In this document: positions 25,627-34,428 of the stretch, one piece after another
Numbering within the stretch: the stretch's first letter is position 1
How the letters are laid out: every line of letters starts with the position of its first letter
Assembly: GCA_023262255.1 (NCBI GenBank)
Contig: JALRBT010000004.1
Location: forward strand, 1-51,817
Origin: Ilumatobacteraceae bacterium
Lineage (GTDB): Bacteria; Actinomycetota; Acidimicrobiia; Acidimicrobiales; Ilumatobacteraceae
DNA length: 51,817 bases
Direction: 5' to 3'
Notes under the pieces: generated by a model
The model's database searches: none
The model's input: only the letters and a program-made list of their open reading frames with translations
Told to the model about the DNA's origin: nothing
Translations under genes and position numbers: made by a program

Positions 25627-27065
25627 GGTGCCCCGTACGAAGGTATCGACCAGTCGGGTTTCGCCGATTGTGGTCGGTGTGCTTCGTACCAAGCGGCTGC
25701 TCGAAGAACCTCGAGGTCTGCGAATCGGCGACCTGCCAATTGAAGTCCGATTGACTTTCCTTCGGTGGTGAATCCGCAATTCACCGAGATTGCTGGTTGT
25801 TCGGACATGTTGTATGGAACGGTGAAGGCAATGTGTGCCATCGAGTTGGACGGGTCGTTACTCGGCATCGCCCAATCAACTGGGAACGTTGGCACAGGCG
25901 AGACTGGCGACAACACGAGATCGTATCCTTCGGTCGCTGCTTGAGTAAGTCTTCGAATCTCAAGTTTTCGGTTGAAGCAGCGCATTAGTCGGTCACTAGT
26001 TACGTGCTCACCAACCGAGATCCACTCGATGATAAAGGGCAACAACTTGGCTCGTTGTAACTCGCTCATCGAACGCGAATCAACCCAACTTCGGACTCGC
26101 CAGAACGTATCCAGATCATTCAACATGTCATCGCTAAAGAAGGGATCAACTACTTCAACGCGCGCACCAGCAGACTCAAAGAGCATCGCCGCCACCTTGA
26201 CAGCTTCAATCGTTGAGTCTTCAACCCTCATTCCAGCGTTGGCATCGAGATGGAGTCCGATTCGAAGACCGCGAGGATCAAAATCATCCAAGGTGTCCCA
26301 TACGATGTCCGCGGGGGGCAGTGCCATGTAGTCGTCAGCATCAAAATTGGCCAAGACACTCATAAGTAATGCCGAATCTCTTACGGTGCGAGTCATCGGA
26401 CCTGCTACCCGACCGAAATACGGAGGATTAATTGGTACACGTCCGTTGCTCGGTTTGAGAGAGACGATCGCATTCCAGCTGGCTGGAAGTCGGAGACTCC
26501 CACCAATGTCTGTGCCGAGATGAAGGGGGCCGTATCCTGCCGCAGCGGCAGCACCTCCACCGGCACTCGACCCGCCTGGATTCCACTCGTGATTCCATGG
26601 GTTGCTCGTCAGGTGGTGGAATGTTGACAGCCCCGAAGACAACATTCCGAGATCTGGCATGGTCGTCTTGGCGAGCAGTATCGCTCCAGCCTCACGGACG
26701 CGTGCCGCTGGCGGGGCATCGGCTTTCGCAGGTACGAGTTCCGTGGCCGCAGTACCGAGCGGCACCGGTAGCCCTGCCGTGGCGATGTTCTCCTTCAATG
26801 TGATTGGTACACCGTCGAGCACCCCCACGGGCGTTCCATTCCTCCACCGATTTGTGCTCTCACGCGCCTCTCGCATGGCCCGCTCTGGATCGGCGGCCCA
26901 TAATGCCTTGACCAATGGTTCACGAGCGTTGATTCGTTGTTGGACAGCCTCCATGACCTCAACTGGAGAAAACTCGTGAGAACGAAATCCATCGAGCATC
27001 TCGACAGCGGAACAGTCGGCGAGCGAACGACTTGGTGAACCGGGGCTGCCGTTGTTCTTCTCCAT
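25620..27065 (-). CDS. Amidase, amidase-signature family
   Basis: Enzyme of 481 residues hydrolysing a carboxamide. The Ser-cisSer-Lys triad is visible: Lys in GVPITLKENIAT, serine in NPGGSSAGGGAAAAAGYG, and the nucleophile serine in GTDIGGSLRLPASWN. The sequence is catalytic-type rather than GatA-like, since there are no gatB/gatC genes nearby and it sits in a catabolic operon. Start ATG overlaps the stop of the upstream SDR gene by one base (TGATG). In context it would split an imported amide or an amide made by the pathway. Confidence 0.92.
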   Translation of the reverse strand: MEKNNGSPGSPSRSLADCSAVEMLDGFRSHEFSPVEVMEAVQQRINAREPLVKALWAADPERAMREARESTNRWRNGTPVGVLDGVPITLKENIATAGLPVPLGTAATELVPAKADAPPAARVREAGAILLAKTTMPDLGMLSSGLSTFHHLTSNPWNHEWNPGGSSAGGGAAAAAGYGPLHLGTDIGGSLRLPASWNAIVSLKPSNGRVPINPPYFGRVAGPMTRTVRDSALLMSVLANFDADDYMALPPADIVWDTLDDFDPRGLRIGLHLDANAGMRVEDSTIEAVKVAAMLFESAGARVEVVDPFFSDDMLNDLDTFWRVRSWVDSRSMSELQRAKLLPFIIEWISVGEHVTSDRLMRCFNRKLEIRRLTQAATEGYDLVLSPVSPVPTFPVDWAMPSNDPSNSMAHIAFTVPYNMSEQPAISVNCGFTTEGKSIGLQLAGRRFADLEVLRAAAWYEAHRPQSAKPDWSIPSYGAPC

Positions 27066-27838
27066 CAGAGCGGGGGCGTGAATCGGCCGTCAATGGCAGT
27101 CCATCCTGCATCGACGGCAATTGTGGTGCCAGTAACGTACGTTGAGGCATCGCTAGCCAGGAATACGACTACACCGGCCATCTCCCATGCCTGGGCCCAG
27201 CGCTGCAACGCTGGTTTCTCTGCGTAAGCAGAGTACCAACTCGGATTGTTCTTCAACTGCGCGGTGAGTGGAGTTTCAACCACACCGGGTCGAATAGCGT
27301 TTACTCTCACGTTTGAAGGTCCAAATTCGGCTGCAGCAGTCCTTACCAACGACTCGAGCCCTGATTTCGTGGCGGCGTAGACCCCTTGGCCGGGTTCAAC
27401 CGTCTGTGCGCGAATGGAAGAAACGGTAACAATACTTCCATTGCCGTTCGAACACATCGATCGCCCAAATAATTGGAGAATATGGAAAGTGGAACGGAGA
27501 TTCAATCCAACCACTCGATCGAATTCGGTCAAAGTGTAGTCGCAAATTGACTTGCGCACGTTGATTGCTGGTGTGTGTACGAGAATCGAACAGTCGGTGT
27601 TGGCTCGTGCAAAGTCCGAAAGCGAACGCTCATCGCTCACGTCAACAGTCACGCTTTCAGCACGACCAGCCAATTGCGCAGTAGCTGCTGCGGACTCTGC
27701 ATCGGCATCCGCGCAAACCACTAGTGCACCGTGCGCGGCCAGTGCCACCGCAGCTTCTCTTCCTATGCCGCTTCCTGCTCCGACAACGACTGCTTTCCTG
27801 CCATCGATTCGGAATAAGTTCGTGTAGTCACGTGTCAT
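27065..27838 (-). CDS. SDR-family oxidoreductase
   Basis: Short-chain dehydrogenase of 257 residues: VVVGAGSGIGREAA cofactor motif, VDVSDERSL, SIVTVSSIRAQ with the catalytic serine, GVYAATKSG with Tyr and Lys, and VNAIRPGVVETPL. The usual NNAG is replaced by HTPAIN, an odd change in the loop that supports the cofactor. It lies 4 bp downstream of the aldehyde dehydrogenase and overlaps the amidase start by one base, so all are read from one message. Substrate unknown. Confidence 0.88.
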   Translation of the reverse strand: MTRDYTNLFRIDGRKAVVVGAGSGIGREAAVALAAHGALVVCADADAESAAATAQLAGRAESVTVDVSDERSLSDFARANTDCSILVHTPAINVRKSICDYTLTEFDRVVGLNLRSTFHILQLFGRSMCSNGNGSIVTVSSIRAQTVEPGQGVYAATKSGLESLVRTAAAEFGPSNVRVNAIRPGVVETPLTAQLKNNPSWYSAYAEKPALQRWAQAWEMAGVVVFLASDASTYVTGTTIAVDAGWTAIDGRFTPPL

Positions 27839-27842
27839 GTCT

Positions 27843-29300
27843 TCAGTCTCCTGCTACGGGTCGAATTATTGCCATCCGTGTCACAGTGAACTCCTCAATT
27901 GCGAAGCGCGGACCCTCTCTCCCAATTCCAGAGTCCTTGACGCCACCGTAGGGCATCGTGTCGGACCGGTACCCTGGGACTTCGTTCACGACGACGCCGC
28001 CAACCTCCAGTTCTTCTATCGCACGAAATGCATTCTGAATTGAGCTGGTGAAGATGCTTGCCTGCAAGCCGAACCGAGACGTATTCACTTGCTTGATGGC
28101 TTCATCGAGGTTGGCTACCGTTCTGACGCACACCACCGGGCCGAAGACCTCTTCATCCCAGACTTTTGCCCCCTCGGGAATGTCGATGAGCACGGTGGGT
28201 TGAATACATGATCCAAAACTCGTACCACCGTGCAACACACGTGCGCCGGCGGCAACTGCGTCATCAATCCACATCGCGACCCGCGAAGTGGCTTCACCAT
28301 TTATCAGGGCAGACACTTGTGTTTCAAGGTTGCGGGGATCACCAACCACCACATCCTTCATGAGCTGGGTGAGGCGATTGAGATACGCATCGCGAATCGA
28401 ATCAACGACGAGAATTCGTTGGATGGAGATGCAAGCCTGTCCGGATGCGTAGTAGCCACCTCTCACCGTTGCCTTAGCTGCTGCGTCTATATCGGCATCA
28501 CCGTCGACGATCAGTGCGGAATTTGATCCCAGTTCGAGGACGACCTTCCGTGGTGCAGCCGCTTTGGCAATGGCGTGTCCGACTACTGACGAGCCGGTAA
28601 AGCTGACGATTCCGATTCTGGGGTCTGTGGTGAGTGCCTCCCCAACGGACACATCTCCAGTCACCAGCTGAACTCCTTCCGTCGGTGCGCCGACTTGTTC
28701 AGCACACTGGCGTATGAGGTGAACCAGCCAGAGTGTCGATAGTGGCGTTGATGGTGCAGTCTTCAAGACAATCGGACAACCGGATGCAATTGCCGGGGCA
28801 ACTTTGTGGGTTGCGAGAAGTAGCGGATAGTTGAAGCCTGTGATACCGATGACAACACCGATGGGTTTGCGTTGCCAGAATCCGATCATGCCTTCGCCGG
28901 AGGGAAGCAGGTCCAACGGCACCGTTTCGCCATGTAGACGGGCAACTTCATCGGCACCAGTGTCTAGCGTGACGAGAGCGCGAGAAACCTCAACTTTGCA
29001 GTCACGAAGCGGCTTGCCGGTTTCGAGGACTAGAAGATGTTCGAACTGATCGCGTCTCGCCTCGACAGCGGCGTGGACGCCACGTAGCCACGCCCTACGG
29101 ACGTGTGATGGAAGCTGCCCCATCGTTCTTCGTGCGGATACTGCCGCGTCGACTGCGGCAAGGGCATGCTTGACGGTGCCTACCGGAGCGGCAGCAACAC
29201 TCTGGCCGTCGTAGGGAAAGATGACGTCCTGTTCACTCGCAGGGAGCCACGATGCACCAATCGGCAGACCATCCGGCCACGACTTTTCAAAGAGGCTCAT
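27843..29300 (-). CDS. NAD(P)-dependent aldehyde dehydrogenase
   Basis: ALDH superfamily enzyme of 485 residues. The active-site cysteine is in SGQACISIQR (Cys290) and the general-base glutamate in VVLELGSNSALIV (Glu256); VIGITGFNYPLLLATHKVAPAI supplies the oxyanion asparagine (FNYP), and EEVFGPVV and FGLQASIFT are standard C-terminal blocks. FNYP in place of PWNFP points to the lactaldehyde/phosphonoacetaldehyde/succinate-semialdehyde-like part of the family. It would turn an aldehyde released from the imported compound into an acid. The start overlaps the end of the upstream ATPase gene (ATGA). Confidence 0.92.
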   Translation of the reverse strand: MSLFEKSWPDGLPIGASWLPASEQDVIFPYDGQSVAAAPVGTVKHALAAVDAAVSARRTMGQLPSHVRRAWLRGVHAAVEARRDQFEHLLVLETGKPLRDCKVEVSRALVTLDTGADEVARLHGETVPLDLLPSGEGMIGFWQRKPIGVVIGITGFNYPLLLATHKVAPAIASGCPIVLKTAPSTPLSTLWLVHLIRQCAEQVGAPTEGVQLVTGDVSVGEALTTDPRIGIVSFTGSSVVGHAIAKAAAPRKVVLELGSNSALIVDGDADIDAAAKATVRGGYYASGQACISIQRILVVDSIRDAYLNRLTQLMKDVVVGDPRNLETQVSALINGEATSRVAMWIDDAVAAGARVLHGGTSFGSCIQPTVLIDIPEGAKVWDEEVFGPVVCVRTVANLDEAIKQVNTSRFGLQASIFTSSIQNAFRAIEELEVGGVVVNEVPGYRSDTMPYGGVKDSGIGREGPRFAIEEFTVTRMAIIRPVAGD

Positions 29301-30079
29301 TTTGTGCCGGGCAGACGAGGTACTGCTGTGATCAGTCTCTTGGTGAATTCGTGACGTGGCGCGCGAAAGACGTCCATTGTCTTTCCTTTTTCAACCGCAG
29401 TTCCATGTTGCATCACCACCACATCATCGCACAGTCGGGCGACCACACTGAGATCATGTGAGATGAGTATGAGTGTAAGGCCAAGATTGGTGGTGAGATC
29501 AGCAAGCAAGGAGAGAATTTCATCTCGCACGAGCACGTCAAGTGCACTCACTGGTTCGTCGGCGATCAGAACCTTGGGACGAGGTGCGAGGGCTCTTGCG
29601 ATTGCGACACGCTGACGTTGTCCACCTGACAACTCGTGAGGGAATCGTTGAACGAGATCTTTCGGCAAACCGACTTCGGTAATCACCTCAATGATTCGTG
29701 TGTCGTGATTCTCGGTGACGTTGAGGCACTCGAGGGGCTCTCGAACGATGTCGCCTACTTGCATCCTTGGATTGAGGGAGCTTCGCGGATCCTGGAAGAC
29801 CACCTGCACTTGTCTGCGAAATGAGTGCATGTCTGCGAGTGGGATGGCCTGCCCGCGGAATCTCACCTCACCTTCGCTCGGAGTATCCAGCCCAAGCAAA
29901 AGTTTGGCCAGTGTTGTCTTTCCAGAACCTGACTCTCCGACAATTCCGAGTCGAGCACCTTCTTCTACTTTAAGATTGACATCCACGACCGCTCGACGAA
30001 CTGCGCGCTCCTTGCCAAATCCGGCTCGTGGTAGCGAGAAGATTCTGGACAGACCACGTGTCTCAAGAATCAGACTCAT
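29297..30079 (-). CDS. Peptide/nickel-type ABC transporter ATP-binding protein (DppF-like)
   Basis: ABC ATPase of 260 residues. Walker A GESGSGKTTLAKLLLGL, Q-loop VVFQDPRSSLNPRMQVGDIV (typical of Dpp/Opp ATPases), signature LSGGQRQRVAIARAL, Walker B VLIADEPVSALD and SHDLSVVARLCDDV are present. It ends about 60-70 residues earlier than most DppF proteins, lacking the C-terminal oligopeptide-transporter extension, as does its partner. ATGA overlap with the upstream ATPase gene shows coupling. Confidence 0.92.
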   Translation of the reverse strand: MSLILETRGLSRIFSLPRAGFGKERAVRRAVVDVNLKVEEGARLGIVGESGSGKTTLAKLLLGLDTPSEGEVRFRGQAIPLADMHSFRRQVQVVFQDPRSSLNPRMQVGDIVREPLECLNVTENHDTRIIEVITEVGLPKDLVQRFPHELSGGQRQRVAIARALAPRPKVLIADEPVSALDVLVRDEILSLLADLTTNLGLTLILISHDLSVVARLCDDVVVMQHGTAVEKGKTMDVFRAPRHEFTKRLITAVPRLPGTK

Positions 30080-30879
30080 GCGCTCGGACTCTCAGTGAAG
30101 TGACCGAATTCTGCGTCGCTAGTGCGTGCAGCTTGAATCAGCTTGCGCGAGTACTCATGGCTGGCATCCTGAAACATCGAGTTGACGGATGCAAGCTCGA
30201 CAATCTCACCGTTTTGCATTACCGCAACTCGTTCAGTTATCGACGCCACCACAGGTAGATCGTGAGAAACGAAAATAAGTGATGAGCCCTCCTCTGCAAC
30301 AAGCGAATTCATGAGGCTAAGGACTTCCTTTTGCACCGTCACATCGAGTGCCGTAGTTGGCTCGTCGGCTATGAGTAGTGCAGGGCTACATGCCAGCGCA
30401 ATCGCCAATCCAATTCGCTGACGCTGGCCACCCGATAGCTGGTGTGGATACGAGCGGATGATTCTGTCGGGGTCTGGTAAACCAACACGCGCACACAACT
30501 CCATAGCCCGTTTCAAACCCTCCTTCAGCGTCACGCCTTGGTGATTTCTTAGCGGCTGGGCAATTTGCTTACCCACTCGCATGAGGGGGTTCAAAGCTGT
30601 CAGGGGTTCCTGGAAAACCATGCCAATTCTGTTCCCTCGGATCGCTGAGAAATCCCGGTCTGCGAGTCCGAGAAGTTCCTGGCCCTCGAACGTGACGCTG
30701 CCGGATACTTTCGCAGTTTCGGGTAGGAGACCGATAATTGCAAGTGTTGTTAGCGTCTTGCCCGAACCTGACTCCCCAATAATTCCGAGTCGCGAGCTCG
30801 CCTCGAGGTCAAACGAGACGCCATCCACTACGGTCTTTGAACCGAATCGGACGGTGAGATTGCGCACTTCGAGCAGCAT
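30076..30879 (-). CDS. Peptide/nickel-type ABC transporter ATP-binding protein (DppD-like)
   Basis: ABC ATPase of 267 residues: Walker A GESGSGKTLTTLAIIGLLP, Q-loop GMVFQEPLTALNPLMRVGKQI, signature LSGGQRQRIGLAIAL, Walker B LLIADEPTTALDVTVQKEVL and SHDLPVVASI. It forms the heterodimeric motor with the next gene product. It is short for a DppD and ends before the usual Cys-containing extension. Its ATG overlaps the last base of the upstream permease gene. Confidence 0.92.
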   Translation of the reverse strand: MLLEVRNLTVRFGSKTVVDGVSFDLEASSRLGIIGESGSGKTLTTLAIIGLLPETAKVSGSVTFEGQELLGLADRDFSAIRGNRIGMVFQEPLTALNPLMRVGKQIAQPLRNHQGVTLKEGLKRAMELCARVGLPDPDRIIRSYPHQLSGGQRQRIGLAIALACSPALLIADEPTTALDVTVQKEVLSLMNSLVAEEGSSLIFVSHDLPVVASITERVAVMQNGEIVELASVNSMFQDASHEYSRKLIQAARTSDAEFGHFTESPSA

Positions 30880-31697
30880 CAGTGTTTCGACTCACGCAGC
30901 GTGGGATCGAGCACTTCACGAAGACCATCGCCGAGGAGGTTGAATCCCAACACGGTGATGACAATCGCGAGACCCGGCCACAGAGGGAAAATCGGATCGA
31001 TGAGCAGGAACTGTTGAAGCGACGCCATCATGCGACCCCATGAAGGAGCTGGCGGCGTAGTGCCGAGCCCGAGATAGGAGAGTGTCGACTCCGCAAGTAT
31101 GGCTACTGCGCAAGCGCCTGAGGCCTGAACGAAGAGAGATGCTCGGATGTTCGGCAGGATGTGCCGGCGAATCACTCGCCGAGTGCTGCTTCCCGAAGCG
31201 CGTGCCGCGGTTACATAGTCCGATGTGAGCAGCACGTTCACCTCACGTCTCGTCACCTGTGCTACGGACGCCGAGAGTGCAATACCGATTGCAAAGATTG
31301 CGGTAATCGTTGACGGTCCGTATACCGCTGCGAGGACGATTGCAAAGAGCACAGTTGGAAGAGCCAATACGATGTCGATTCCGAAAATTGCTGGCGATTC
31401 AATCCATCTCGGTGATACAGAAGTCGCTATCCCGACCGTCACTCCGACAACCATGCAAATCACCACTGCCATCACACCCGTAATCAAAGTTGCACGTGAG
31501 CCAACGATGAGGTTGCTCAGGATGTCGCGGCCGTTCTCATCGGTACCGAGGAGATGCGCAGTTGACGGGCGGGTCAGTGACAAAGCTGGTTCGATTTCAA
31601 GTGGATCGTAGGGCGTCCAGACAAGTGACAACATTGCTACAAGTACATTGAAACCAACAAGTGATGCTCCGATGAGGAGGTTTCGATTCCACATCAT
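30879..31697 (-). CDS. Peptide-type ABC transporter permease (DppC-like)
   Basis: Integral membrane protein of 272 residues. LLGTDENGRDILSNLIVGSRATL is the N-terminal DppC signature (HxLGTDxxGRD). YVTAARASGSSTRRVIRRHILPN is the EAA coupling loop, and STLSYLGLGTTPPAPSWGRMM the conserved C-terminal block. It pairs with the DppB-like permease encoded 2 bp upstream. Six membrane spans are expected. Confidence 0.93.
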   Translation of the reverse strand: MMWNRNLLIGASLVGFNVLVAMLSLVWTPYDPLEIEPALSLTRPSTAHLLGTDENGRDILSNLIVGSRATLITGVMAVVICMVVGVTVGIATSVSPRWIESPAIFGIDIVLALPTVLFAIVLAAVYGPSTITAIFAIGIALSASVAQVTRREVNVLLTSDYVTAARASGSSTRRVIRRHILPNIRASLFVQASGACAVAILAESTLSYLGLGTTPPAPSWGRMMASLQQFLLIDPIFPLWPGLAIVITVLGFNLLGDGLREVLDPTLRESKH

Positions 31698-31699
31698 CT

Positions 31700-32647
31700 T
31701 TAGCGCCGCCTCGCTCGTGGATCGATCACGCCGAGAATGCTGTCGACGAGAAAGCTCACAACGAAAACGAGTGCGGTTGTGGCTGTTACTGTGCCCTGCA
31801 CTTTGGTGTAGTCCCTCACATTCACGTCCTGAAGCAGCATCTGGCCCACGCCAGGTAGTGCGAATACGCTCTCGACGATGATGGCACCGACGATGAGTGT
31901 CGATATTTGCATTCCAAGAACGGACACAACCGGAACCATTGCGTTGCGCATGCCGTGAATTCTTAGTGCCCTGGCCCGGCTGAGGCCGGTAGCTCGGGCG
32001 GTGCGGAAGTAGTCCTGTTGAATCACGTCAATCGTGGCGGATCGTGCGAATCGTGTGAGCACAGCCCCCTGGGCAAGTGCGAGGGTTGTGGCCGGCAGCA
32101 CAAGCGACCGTACCGCGTTTGGAAAATCAGACCATCCGTCATAGGGGAACCCGCCGGATGGGAAAACTTGGTTCTGGACGGCGAATACGGTGATGAGGAT
32201 TACACCTACCCAAAATGTTGGTACTGCGATTCCCAATTGGCTGACAGTCGATGTCGCGATACCATCCCATCGTCGGAACCGCAGTGCCGCAAACATCCCA
32301 AGTGGTATAGCAATCAAGATCGCGATTAGCGAGGCGATGACAATAAGGGGAAGCGTGACCGTAGCTTTTGCTAGCAATTCTTGGGTGATATCAGCTCCGG
32401 TCAAGACAGAGAGGCCCAAGTCGCCTCGAATTGCTCCGGACAACCACGACAAGTATTGAGCGGCTAGCGACTTGTCGAGCCCGTACTCTTCTCGCAATTG
32501 CGCAAGGGCCTCGGGAGTTCCGTAGATGCCGAGTTTTGCCTGCGCGAGATCACCAGGCAGGAGACGTAGGAGCAAGAAGACGAGTGCGCTGGAGGCAATC
32601 AGTGAAGCCAGTAGCAGCGTGAACCGCCGCAACATATTCCAGAGCAT
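31700..32647 (-). CDS. Peptide-type ABC transporter permease (DppB-like)
   Basis: Integral membrane protein of 315 residues. LLRLLPGDLAQAKLGIYGTPE is the DppB N-terminal block, YFRTARATGLSRARALRIHGMRNAMVPVV the coupling loop, and GAIIVESVFALPGVGQMLLQDVNVRDYTKVQG the C-terminal hallmark. The gene follows the substrate-binding-protein gene after a 150-bp gap that contains a strong stem-loop. Confidence 0.93.
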   Translation of the reverse strand: MLWNMLRRFTLLLASLIASSALVFLLLRLLPGDLAQAKLGIYGTPEALAQLREEYGLDKSLAAQYLSWLSGAIRGDLGLSVLTGADITQELLAKATVTLPLIVIASLIAILIAIPLGMFAALRFRRWDGIATSTVSQLGIAVPTFWVGVILITVFAVQNQVFPSGGFPYDGWSDFPNAVRSLVLPATTLALAQGAVLTRFARSATIDVIQQDYFRTARATGLSRARALRIHGMRNAMVPVVSVLGMQISTLIVGAIIVESVFALPGVGQMLLQDVNVRDYTKVQGTVTATTALVFVVSFLVDSILGVIDPRARRR

Positions 32648-32746
32648 GGTCAGCTCGTTAAATCCTTTCCCTCAACCCAGTCACCCTTCGTTGGGTAATC
32701 GGAAGTTGTCACTAGGCACACATTGAACAGGTAGGTCCTCTGCACA

Positions 32747-32784
32747 TTGTGGCGGGACACACCGATTGGCGTGTCCCGCCACAA
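32747..32784 (-). other. Strong intercistronic stem-loop between the SBP and permease genes
   Basis: Fourteen perfectly paired bases (TTGTGGCGGGACAC at 32747-32760 with GTGTCCCGCCACAA at 32771-32784) enclose a 10-nt loop. It lies 13 bp past the stop of the SBP gene and 100 bp before the DppB-like start, inside the operon. Such a hairpin can protect the SBP message from decay or partly terminate, giving much more binding protein than membrane parts. Confidence 0.7.
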
Positions 32785-32797
32785 AGTGGACCTGGCG

Positions 32798-34303
32798 CTA
32801 ACCCTTGACGATGTTGGCCACGGTGTAGGAGTCGCCTACCGAATTGGTTGGGAAGCCAGTGACCGTCTTTCGAGCTACTTGATTGTTTCCGAGTAGCCAG
32901 AGCCAGTCACTGGGCGAATCCTCGGCAAGGATTCGTGCTGCCTGCCTCAAGTAGTCGGCCTGTTTTGCCGGGGTCCGCGCCGAGCTGGCCTTGGTGAGCA
33001 GTGACTGGTATGCACTGCTGTTGTACTTGAAGTAATAGTTCGGATTTGCGTAGATGCTCATGTCGTTGCGCTCAATGTGACACACGATGGACATGTCATA
33101 GTTCGCCTTTGTGAACACCCGGTCAATCCATTCACCCCAGGCGACGGGTTTCAAAGTCACGTTGATCCCTATCTTCTTCAGCGACGCAGCGATGAACTCC
33201 TGCGAGTCGATGGCGTAGAAGGGCGGTGGAACGTCCAATTGCACGTTGAAGCCGTTCGGATATCCACCCTTCTTCAAGAGGTCGCGTGCCTTCTTCAAGT
33301 CGTAAGGGAATAGTCCCGTCAAATCTTCGTACCAAGGATCGGTAGGTGGAACGAAGCTACCGATCTGCGTACCATATCCGGCTGCAGCTGTCTTGATGAG
33401 TGCCTTGTGGTCGATAGCAGATCTAACTGCTTGACGCACGAATTTGTTGTTGAACGGAGCCCTCGAGTTGTTCATGCTTAGCACCACCTCGCAGTTGGTG
33501 GTTCCACTCGTGACTTTGAGCTTCTTGTTGGACTTGAAGTTCGAGAGAAGTCGCGGTTCAGAGACGGTGGTGAGAATATCAAGCTGACCAGACAACATCG
33601 CATTGCTGAGCGCCGTACCGTCAAGGATGTACCGGAAGACCACGTTCTTCGTCTTGGCCTTCGGTCCCCAATACTGTTCGTTTCGAATGAGGGTGATGTT
33701 GTTTCCGCGGTTCCAGCTCTTGAACTTGTAGGGTCCGGTTCCGTTCGCCGTTGTGGCGAGGTTGGCGGAACCGGCTTTGAAGACCACGCCACCGCGTTGG
33801 GTCAGACTGAAAAGTAAATTGTTGTCTCGCTGTTTTAGGGTGAACACGATCGTGTTCCTCCCCTTAGCTACTACTGACGCCACGTTCTTGAATTCGTTCT
33901 TTTGAGCCGGCAGCACAGAGGTGTCGCCAGGATTGAGAACTCGATTGAAACTCCACACCACGTCGGCGGTGTTGAGGCTCCGACCGTCGTGGTATTTCGC
34001 ATTTCGCAGTGTGAAGGTCCATGTGAGGCCGTCCTTGGACTGACTGTATGACTGAGCAAGGCCCGGGACAATTTTCCCACTCGGCTCAATTCGGAGAAGC
34101 CCCTCGTATACGTTGTTCAACAGCACCTGTGGTATCGCCGCGCCTGCGGTGCCGCTGATGTCGAGATTCAGTGGTTCCAACGCAAATCCAAGAACCACGG
34201 TGTCGGATGCAGCTGACGCCGGTGTCGCAAGAGTCATCGACCCCACGGCGATACCAGAAATCAACCCGGCGGCAAGCCATCTACGAATTCGATACTTAAT
34301 CAC
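32798..34303 (-). CDS. Peptide-type ABC transporter substrate-binding protein (SBP family 5)
   Basis: Secreted protein of 501 residues with a signal peptide of ~32 residues (cleavage after TPASA). Family-5 blocks are clear: LEPLNLDISG, YEGLLRIEPSGKIVPGLAQSY, LTWTFTLRNAKYHDGRSLNTADVVWSFNRVL in pieces, PYKFKSWNRG, RQAVRSAIDHKALIKTAA and ARDLLKKGGYPNGF. There is no lipobox, so it is not a lipoprotein. GTG 34303 is chosen over the upstream in-frame TTG because GGGAGG precedes it by about 5 nt. A TTGTAA (34368-34373) / 18 bp / TAGGTT (34344-34349) promoter lies upstream. The ligand is unknown; context suggests an oligo-amide or peptide-like molecule. Confidence 0.92.
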   Translation of the reverse strand: MIKYRIRRWLAAGLISGIAVGSMTLATPASAASDTVVLGFALEPLNLDISGTAGAAIPQVLLNNVYEGLLRIEPSGKIVPGLAQSYSQSKDGLTWTFTLRNAKYHDGRSLNTADVVWSFNRVLNPGDTSVLPAQKNEFKNVASVVAKGRNTIVFTLKQRDNNLLFSLTQRGGVVFKAGSANLATTANGTGPYKFKSWNRGNNITLIRNEQYWGPKAKTKNVVFRYILDGTALSNAMLSGQLDILTTVSEPRLLSNFKSNKKLKVTSGTTNCEVVLSMNNSRAPFNNKFVRQAVRSAIDHKALIKTAAAGYGTQIGSFVPPTDPWYEDLTGLFPYDLKKARDLLKKGGYPNGFNVQLDVPPPFYAIDSQEFIAASLKKIGINVTLKPVAWGEWIDRVFTKANYDMSIVCHIERNDMSIYANPNYYFKYNSSAYQSLLTKASSARTPAKQADYLRQAARILAEDSPSDWLWLLGNNQVARKTVTGFPTNSVGDSYTVANIVKG

Positions 34304-34343
34304 TGTCCCTCCCTTTGTGGGATTGTTTCCCAACTGTGGGTCT

Positions 34344-34373
34344 AACCTACGTCCGAACGATGGCGAGTTACAA
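34344..34373 (-). promoter_or_regulatory. Promoter of the ABC-ALDH-SDR-amidase operon
   Basis: On the minus strand TTGTAA (34373-34368), an 18-bp spacer and TAGGTT (34349-34344) match the -35 and -10 consensus fairly well, with a leader of about 35 nt before the SBP start. It is back to back with the start region of the divergent P1 peptidase gene, so the two could share a regulator. Confidence 0.45.
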
Positions 34374-34428
34374 CTCTGGAAGTCCTGCAATTACTGGAAA
34401 TTTGATGGCGTCGTAGACTTCGGCGTAC

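Noticed and set aside
25620-27065. GatA subunit of the tRNA amidotransferase
   Set aside because: No gatB or gatC nearby, and the gene is locked into a catabolic operon with ALDH and SDR genes.
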